Of a stretch of 64,000 nucleotides of DNA, positions 58,930 through 64,000 are shown piece after piece (the stretch's first letter is position 1; the number at the start of each line of letters is the position of its first letter). Origin of the DNA: Chroococcidiopsis thermalis PCC 7203 (GTDB taxonomy: Bacteria; Cyanobacteriota; Cyanobacteriia; Cyanobacteriales; Chroococcidiopsidaceae); assembly GCF_000317125.1 (NCBI RefSeq), contig NC_019695.1:5320336-5384335 (forward strand). Reading direction: 5' to 3'. Position numbers and translations under genes: made by a program. The notes under the pieces were generated by a model that was not told the origin of the DNA, made no database searches, and worked only from the letters and a program-made list of their open reading frames with translations.

Positions 58930-58985
58930 CAATTAGTTAACAGTTGACGGCTGACAGTTGACGAGCGACCGTCAACCGTCAGTAA
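58930..58985. repeat. GTTGACG/GTCAACC heptamer arrays
   Basis: AGTTGACGGCTGACAGTTGACG followed by inverted GTCAACCGTCAG forms a hairpin-capable array, in the gap between rpsJ (downstream end) and the LON-domain gene start. It may act at the end of the str operon transcript. Confidence 0.65.
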
Positions 58986-59018
58986 CTCAACGAGCATTTT
59001 ACAACTCAAAAAATAGCG

Positions 59019-59336
59019 TTACAGCTTGACTTCAATATCTACACCCGCAGGTAAGTCGAGTTTCATTAAAGCGTCAATTGTTTTAGAAGAAGGTTGGTAA
59101 ATGTCAATAATTCGGCGATGAGTGCGAGTTTCAAAATGCTCTCTAGAATCTTTATCAACGTGGGGCGATCGCAGCACGCAATAAATGCGGCGCTTTGTAG
59201 GTAAGGGAATTGGACCGATAGCTGTAGCGTTTGTCCGGTTTGCCGTATCAACAATCTTCTCGCAAGAGGTATCGAGTAAGCGGCGGTCAAAAGCTTGTAA
59301 GCGGATGCGAATTTTTTGCTGCTGAAGGGTAGCCAT
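59019..59336 (-). CDS. rpsJ: 30S ribosomal protein S10
   Basis: 105-residue S10: [20 protein letters not shown], then [33 protein letters not shown], the family's conserved block. It binds the 30S head and is also the NusE antitermination factor. The arrangement rpsL-rpsG-fusA-tuf-rpsJ is typical for cyanobacterial str operons. The gap to tuf (202 bases) is larger than usual and contains a hairpin and heptamer repeats, so rpsJ may have its own promoter. Confidence 0.97.
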   Translation of the reverse strand: MATLQQQKIRIRLQAFDRRLLDTSCEKIVDTANRTNATAIGPIPLPTKRRIYCVLRSPHVDKDSREHFETRTHRRIIDIYQPSSKTIDALMKLDLPAGVDIEVKL

Positions 59337-59475
59337 TTTTAGTTTTCTTGGTTCGGTTTATTCAGTAATCTCGTTGGAGTTATAAGAAACTCGTTTGGGC
59401 TGTCATTGGTCATTGGTCATTCGTCATTTGTATTTACCACCAATGACAAATGATTAGTGACAAACAACAAATTAA

Positions 59476-59517
59476 AGCAGAAAAGCATTATACCCCATTA
59501 GGCTTAGCTTTTCTGCT
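59476..59517 (-). terminator. Stem-loop downstream of tuf
   Basis: Eleven-base-pair perfect stem (AGCAGAAAAGC with GCTTTTCTGCT) and a 20-base loop, beginning 22 bases past the tuf stop. T-rich sequence follows on the minus strand (TTAATTTGTTGTTTG), as in a weak intrinsic terminator. TCATTGG heptamers (59400-59470) lie beyond it. Confidence 0.55.
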
Positions 59518-59538
59518 CTAAGTTAATAGCTGGTCGTT

Positions 59539-60768
59539 CTACTTCACAATTTTAGAAACAACACCAGCACCAATAGTACGACCGCCTTCGCGAATTGCAA
59601 AGCGCATTCCTTGTTCGATCGCGATCGCGTTGATCAATTCTACGGTCATTTTGACGCGATCGCCAGGCATCACCATCTCAGCAGCACTACCATCGTCAGC
59701 AGTAAATGCGGTAATTGTGCCAGTTACGTCAGTTGTCCGTACGTAGAACTGGGGACGATAGCCAGCGAAGAAAGGTGTCTTACGACCACCTTCTTTATCT
59801 GTCAGCACGTATACCTCAGACTCAAATTGGGTATGAGGTGTAATACTACCAGGCTTGGCAATTACCATACCCCGCTCGATATCTTCCTTCTTCAAACCCC
59901 GTAGTAGTACGCCTACGTTGTCTCCAGCCATACCTTCATCCAAGGTTTTCTGGAACATTTCTACACCAGTAACGGTGGTGCTACGAGTGCCTCTGATCCC
60001 GACTAATTCTACGGTTTCGCCAACTTTGACTTTACCGCGCTCGATTCTACCAGTTGCAACCGTACCGCGACCGGAGATCGAAAATACGTCTTCTACTGCC
60101 ATCAAGAAAGGCTTATCAACATCCCGTTCTGGAGTAGGAATGTAGCTATCTACGGCATCCATCAATTCGTAGATTTTATCAACCCACTCATTGTCACCCC
60201 GCGCAGTTGTAGGAGCTTTAATCATTGTTTCCAGTGCTTGCAACCCACTGCCTTTGACGATGGGAATATCATCGCCAGGGAAGTCATAGGAACTCAAAAG
60301 TTCGCGCACTTCCAGTTCTACGAGTTCCAACAATTCTTCATCGTCTACCATGTCTACCTTATTCAGGAAAACGACGATGTTGGGAACTCCCACCTGTTTG
60401 GCTAACAGAATGTGTTCGCGAGTCTGGGGCATAGGACCGTCTGCCGCAGATACTACCAGGATCGCGCCGTCCATTTGCGCCGCACCCGTGATCATGTTCT
60501 TCACGTAGTCAGCATGTCCTGGGCAGTCTACGTGAGCGTAGTGGCGGTTTTCAGTTTCGTACTCTACGTGAGCGGTATTGATGGTGATCCCCCGTGCTTT
60601 TTCTTCTGGAGCTGCATCAATATCGTCGTATTTTCTAGCTTTTGCCTGACCCAAAGCTGCTAGGGTCATGGTGATAGCTGCCGTTAACGTGGTTTTGCCG
60701 TGATCGACGTGACCAATTGTACCAATGTTGACGTGAGGTTTAGTTCTCTCAAACTTTGCGCGTGCCAT
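59539..60768 (-). CDS. tuf: Elongation factor Tu
   Basis: GTPase that delivers aminoacyl-tRNA to the ribosome, 409 residues. G1 GHVDHGKT (residues 19-26), G2 region [14 protein letters not shown]3 DCPGHADY, G4 NKVDMVD and G5-like SGLQAL are all intact. Domains II and III follow to the C-terminal GVVSKIVK. The 409 length, longer than the enterobacterial 394, is normal for cyanobacteria, with the characteristic insert near 180-195. Between it and fusA lies a GCGATTA/GCAATTA heptamer array, unusual in a str operon. Confidence 0.98.
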   Translation of the reverse strand: MARAKFERTKPHVNIGTIGHVDHGKTTLTAAITMTLAALGQAKARKYDDIDAAPEEKARGITINTAHVEYETENRHYAHVDCPGHADYVKNMITGAAQMDGAILVVSAADGPMPQTREHILLAKQVGVPNIVVFLNKVDMVDDEELLELVELEVRELLSSYDFPGDDIPIVKGSGLQALETMIKAPTTARGDNEWVDKIYELMDAVDSYIPTPERDVDKPFLMAVEDVFSISGRGTVATGRIERGKVKVGETVELVGIRGTRSTTVTGVEMFQKTLDEGMAGDNVGVLLRGLKKEDIERGMVIAKPGSITPHTQFESEVYVLTDKEGGRKTPFFAGYRPQFYVRTTDVTGTITAFTADDGSAAEMVMPGDRVKMTVELINAIAIEQGMRFAIREGGRTIGAGVVSKIVK

Positions 60769-60795
60769 GAGTTCTCGGTTCCTTTTTTATTGAAA

Positions 60796-60876
60796 GCGAT
60801 TAGCGATTAGCAATTAGCGATTAGCAATTAGCGATTAGAAGTCAACTAACAGCTAACAACTAACAGCTAACAACTC
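60796..60876. repeat. GCGATTA/GCAATTA and CTAACAG heptamer arrays between fusA and tuf
   Basis: About six GCGATTA-type heptamers followed by five ACTAACA/GCTAACA units. They fill nearly the whole gap between two highly expressed translation genes of the same operon. Confidence 0.88.
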
Positions 60877-60879
60877 CAT

Positions 60880-62955
60880 TTATGTCCCTTTGCTTTTAGC
60901 AATGATTGCTTCAGCTACGTTGCGAGGTACTTCTTCGTAATGGCTAAACTCCATTGAAAAGATACCCCGACCTTGGGTCTTCGAGCGGATATCTGTAGCA
61001 TAACCAAACATTTCTGCCAGCGGAACCTTAGCAGTTACCTTGGATAAGCCTTGATCCGATCCCATGCCTTCGATTTGACCGCGACGAGAGTTAAGGTCGC
61101 CCATCACATCCCCCAGGAAGTTTTCGGGGACTTCAACTTCGACTTTCATCATTGGCTCCAGTAGCACTGGCGATGCTTTTGCTACTGCTGCTTTCATTGC
61201 CATTGAGCCAGCAATTTTGAAAGCCATTTCCGACGAATCTACTTCGTGGTAAGAGCCATCGGTCAATGTCGCTTTGACATCAATCAGCGGATACCCAGCT
61301 AGTACGCCAGATTCGCAAGTTTCCTTCATCCCCTGTTCTACAGGTCCAATGTACTCTTTAGGTACAGAACCACCAACTATCTTAGAGACAAATTCAAACC
61401 CACTGCCTGGTTCGCCTGGTTCTAGGTCAACGACAACGTGACCGTACTGACCTTTACCACCACTCTGACGAATGAATTTCCCTTCTATTTTCGTAACGTG
61501 CTTGCGAATGGTTTCGCGGTAAGCTACTTGTGGCGCTCCCACGTTTGCTTCCACTTTAAATTCGCGGAGCATCCGGTCTACCAGAATTTCTAGGTGGAGT
61601 TCGCCCATCCCAGCAATTACGGTTTGGTTCGTTTCGGGATCGACACTAACCCTGAAAGTAGGATCTTCTTCAGAAAGGGATTGCAGCGCTTTGGACAATT
61701 TGTCCATGTCTTGCTTGGTCTTTGGCTCTACTGCTACCGAGATGACTGGCTCTGGGATAAACAGAGATTCCAAAATGACTGGCGCACTGTCGTCACACAA
61801 AGTATCGCCTGTCAAAGTGTCTTTTAATCCTAATGCCGCACCCAAGTCGCCTGCACGCAATTCTTCAACATCGATCCTGTCATCTGCTCGCAATACTACT
61901 AAGCGAGAAATTCGCTCTTTCTTGTTCTTAGTAGCGTTGAGGACGTAGCTACCTTTTTTCAGCACGCCAGAATAGACGCGCACGAAAGTCAAGCGCCCGT
62001 ATGGGTCAGCCATGATTTTGAAAGCGAGTGCTGACAGCGGTGCATTGTCGTCAGCAAAGCGCTCGACTGTCTCGCCATTGACGGTTGTTCCCTGAATTGG
62101 CGGAACTTCTGTAGGTGCTGGCAGGTAATCTACAACACCGTCTAGCAAGCGCTGCACGCCTTTATTTTTGAAGGCAGAACCGCATAACACGGGGACAATC
62201 GTACCCGCAATTGTGCCTTGTCGCAGCCCTTTACGGATTTCAGCTTCATTCAGTTCTTCACCTTCTAGATACTTCTCTAGTAAGGCTTCATCGGTTTCTG
62301 CTACTGCTTCAACTAGCTTCGTGCGATACTCTTGTGCTAGCTCTTGCAGATCGGCAGGAATCTCTACTTCTTGAATATCCGTACCTTGATCGTTGCCGTA
62401 GATGTAAGCGCACATCTTGACTAGATCGATCAGACCTTTGAAGTCTGTTTCACTACCAATGGGTAGCTGAATCGGTACTGCGTTGGTGCGGAGGCGATCG
62501 CGCACCTGATTGTATACTCGGTAAAAATCTGCTCCAGTCCGATCCATCTTATTGACAAAGATGATGCGTGGCACCTTATACCGATCTGCTTGTCGCCAAA
62601 CTGTCTCTGTTTGAGGCTGTACGCCACCTACGGAGCATAAGACTGTGATTACGCCATCTAATACCCGCATGGAACGTTCCACTTCAATCGTGAAGTCTAC
62701 GTGACCAGGAGTGTCGATGATATTAATTTGATGGTCTCTCCAGTTGGTGGTGATCGCAGCAGCAGTAATTGTAATGCCACGCTCCCGCTCTTGAGCCATC
62801 CAGTCAGTTACCGCTGTTCCTTCGTGGACTTCACCGATCTTATGGATCATTCCAGAATAGAACAGAATTCGTTCTGTCGTTGTTGTCTTGCCCGCATCAA
62901 TGTGAGCCGCAATTCCAATATTGCGGATTTTTTCCAGCGGAACGGTACGTGCCAC
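60880..62955 (-). CDS. fusA: Elongation factor G
   Basis: Translocation GTPase, 691 residues. G1 [16 protein letters not shown]3 DTPGHVDF, G4 NKMDRTGAD and the domain IV/V blocks [20 protein letters not shown] and GQYGHVV are clear. The C-terminal [20 protein letters not shown] is standard for EF-G. It is adjacent to tuf in the usual str order. No frameshift or insertion was seen. Confidence 0.98.
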   Translation of the reverse strand: MARTVPLEKIRNIGIAAHIDAGKTTTTERILFYSGMIHKIGEVHEGTAVTDWMAQERERGITITAAAITTNWRDHQINIIDTPGHVDFTIEVERSMRVLDGVITVLCSVGGVQPQTETVWRQADRYKVPRIIFVNKMDRTGADFYRVYNQVRDRLRTNAVPIQLPIGSETDFKGLIDLVKMCAYIYGNDQGTDIQEVEIPADLQELAQEYRTKLVEAVAETDEALLEKYLEGEELNEAEIRKGLRQGTIAGTIVPVLCGSAFKNKGVQRLLDGVVDYLPAPTEVPPIQGTTVNGETVERFADDNAPLSALAFKIMADPYGRLTFVRVYSGVLKKGSYVLNATKNKKERISRLVVLRADDRIDVEELRAGDLGAALGLKDTLTGDTLCDDSAPVILESLFIPEPVISVAVEPKTKQDMDKLSKALQSLSEEDPTFRVSVDPETNQTVIAGMGELHLEILVDRMLREFKVEANVGAPQVAYRETIRKHVTKIEGKFIRQSGGKGQYGHVVVDLEPGEPGSGFEFVSKIVGGSVPKEYIGPVEQGMKETCESGVLAGYPLIDVKATLTDGSYHEVDSSEMAFKIAGSMAMKAAVAKASPVLLEPMMKVEVEVPENFLGDVMGDLNSRRGQIEGMGSDQGLSKVTAKVPLAEMFGYATDIRSKTQGRGIFSMEFSHYEEVPRNVAEAIIAKSKGT

Positions 62956-63088
62956 AGCTACCTCCTTGAGTAGTTTTTGCCGCAGGTATCTCTATATTAC
63001 TCTCTGTTAAGATTCTATACTTTTAGGGAAAGCCGCCACCAAAATAGGGGGATATTGCCTAGTTTTATCGCTTTTTTCGAGCAACTTT

Positions 63089-63559
63089 TTAGTAGCGGTA
63101 GTGAGCAAAGGCTTTGTTGGCATCAGCCATCCGGTGAGTCTCTTCCCGTTTGCGGATCGAACTACCCGTCTCATTAGCAGCATCCATCAATTCGTTCGCC
63201 AACTTCATAGACATAGAACGACCGGAACGCTGTCTAGAAAATTGGATCAACCAGCGTAATGCCAGTGCCGTTCCCCGTTCTGGTCTGACTTCCATCGGTA
63301 CTTGGTAGGTTGCTCCTCCCACCCGACGAGCTTTGACTTCTACTAAAGGTGTAGCATTCCGCACGGCTTTCTCGAAAGTTTCCAGCGGATCGTTGCCAGT
63401 ACGCTCTTCGATTGTTTTCATCGCATCATAAATGATTCTTGCTGCCAGCGATTTCTTGCCACTGCGCATGACGCGGCGCATCATCATACTAATCAGGCGA
63501 CTGTTGTATACGGAATCGGAAGGGATGGGGCGCTTTTGCGCTACAGCACGACGGGACAT
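63089..63559 (-). CDS. rpsG: 30S ribosomal protein S7
   Basis: 156-residue S7, the primary 16S-rRNA 3'-domain binder that organises the 30S head: [20 protein letters not shown], then the conserved [42 protein letters not shown] and a C-terminal [20 protein letters not shown]. Complete, and followed by fusA after 133 bases. Confidence 0.98.
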   Translation of the reverse strand: MSRRAVAQKRPIPSDSVYNSRLISMMMRRVMRSGKKSLAARIIYDAMKTIEERTGNDPLETFEKAVRNATPLVEVKARRVGGATYQVPMEVRPERGTALALRWLIQFSRQRSGRSMSMKLANELMDAANETGSSIRKREETHRMADANKAFAHYRY

Positions 63560-63859
63560 AAGTTATTCTTTACGTTTAGTTTGATTGGGGTTGGCAACAA
63601 CAGAACTAAGTTTTCATGGCATGGTGGCTTTGAGGTAACTAGCACAAGGCAGTTGAAACATCTAACACCGTTTATTGCGTCGCCGCGATCGCACTTTTGC
63701 TTAGCCGAAGCTTTAGCTATTATGACGACAGGTAAAGCTTACTAGTTAGATATACCGTTATTTTGCCTGCTGGCGCTGACTTTCATTCCGATTTTAGGCA
63801 TCTCACCTCAAAAAAAGTAAAAATCCTATAACCGCAATGATGTCAGCAGCAGAATTACC
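63560..63859. other. 300-base gap between rpsL and rpsG
   Basis: Longer than the few-to-hundred-base spacing usual between S12 and S7 genes. It contains one HIP1 octamer and no heptamer array. I see no ORF, RNA gene or clear terminator; an internal promoter for rpsG is possible. Confidence 0.45.
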
Positions 63860-64000
63860 TTACTGCTTTGGTCTCTTAGTTCCGTACTTCGAGCGTCCTT
63901 GTTTGCGGTCTTTTACTCCAGCGGTGTCCAAAGTACCGCGAATGATGTGATACCGCACGCCTGGTAGATCTTTTACCCTACCACCACGAATCATGACGAC
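63860..64000 (-). CDS. rpsL: 30S ribosomal protein S12, C-terminal part (cut by window edge)
   Basis: The last 46 codons of S12 reach the end of the window: [20 protein letters not shown], then [20 protein letters not shown] and TKRPKQ. This is the classic S12 C-terminus, including the PGVRYH and RSKYG(T/V)KRPK motifs. The 5' part is outside the window. It is the first gene of the str operon as oriented here. Confidence 0.96.
   Translation of the reverse strand, partial: VVMIRGGRVKDLPGVRYHIIRGTLDTAGVKDRKQGRSKYGTKRPKQ

Overview
The window is cyanobacterial chromosome. It carries psaD (photosystem I), petN (cytochrome b6f), a ferrochelatase-family gene, a str ribosomal operon, a chemotaxis-like locus of the cyanobacterial pil/hmp type, very frequent GCGATCGC (HIP1) octamers, and an exceptional load of short heptamer repeats and dispersed palindromes. 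The repeat style fits the large, repeat-rich genomes of Chroococcidiopsis-like or filamentous cyanobacteria. That placement is inference; no rRNA or other taxonomic marker was searched.

Layout. 1-3518: 3' part of a polyol operon (ABC permease, MalK-type ATPase, mannitol dehydrogenase family enzyme), followed by a fatty-acid desaturase-like protein. 4768-9695: an NMT1/Ssu/Tau-type ABC importer split over a divergent 572-base regulatory region (ATPase, lipoprotein and MBL hydrolase leftward; permease and cysteine hydrolase rightward), with an NtcA-like site between. 9983-18120: MATE exporter, SDR protein, membrane protein and S41 protease, dGTPase, a 36-residue membrane peptide, glycosyltransferase, inositol-phosphatase-like enzyme. 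18120-22550: trpE, psaD (with an HLR1/RpaB-like element) and a DICT-GAF histidine kinase. 23032-28906: glycosyltransferase, glycogen-debranching-like enzyme, petN with a conserved-looking 57-codon companion, PhoD. 29112-37185: chemotaxis-like operon (CheY, CheW, MCP, CheA-REC hybrid, NarL-type receiver protein, tail-anchored coiled coil). 37508-45065: secreted protein, AGE epimerase, MDR reductase, orphan BrnA, FtsH, FMN reductase, His-tailed ferrochelatase-like protein. 45201-53039: GGEEF diguanylate cyclase, alpha/beta-hydrolase-like protein, MFS exporter, hicB with a dead hicA, acetolactate synthase with a C-terminal zinc ribbon. 53104-58871: two paralogous envelope proteins built from one or two copies of the same domain, PBP4, membrane protein, FetA/STAR1-like ATPase, LON-domain protein. 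59019-64000: rpsJ, tuf, fusA, rpsG and the 3' end of rpsL.

The strongest theme is the repeats. Heptamer arrays (types such as ACCAATT, CCCTTGT, GTCACTG, GTGGCTA) and several palindrome families fill most gaps. They also enter genes: an internal Lys-Gly-Asp-rich linker in TrpE, an insert in the debranching enzyme, an insert of about 99 residues in CheA, a tail of about 46 residues on the S41 protease, and repeat-derived start or stop codons in about ten other genes. I see no clear novel defence, mobile or biosynthetic system. The most useful leads are the repeat-gene interplay, the decayed hicA beside intact hicB, the putative nitrogen-controlled ABC/cysteine-hydrolase cluster, the His-tailed chelatase, the duplicated-domain envelope proteins and two small ORFs.
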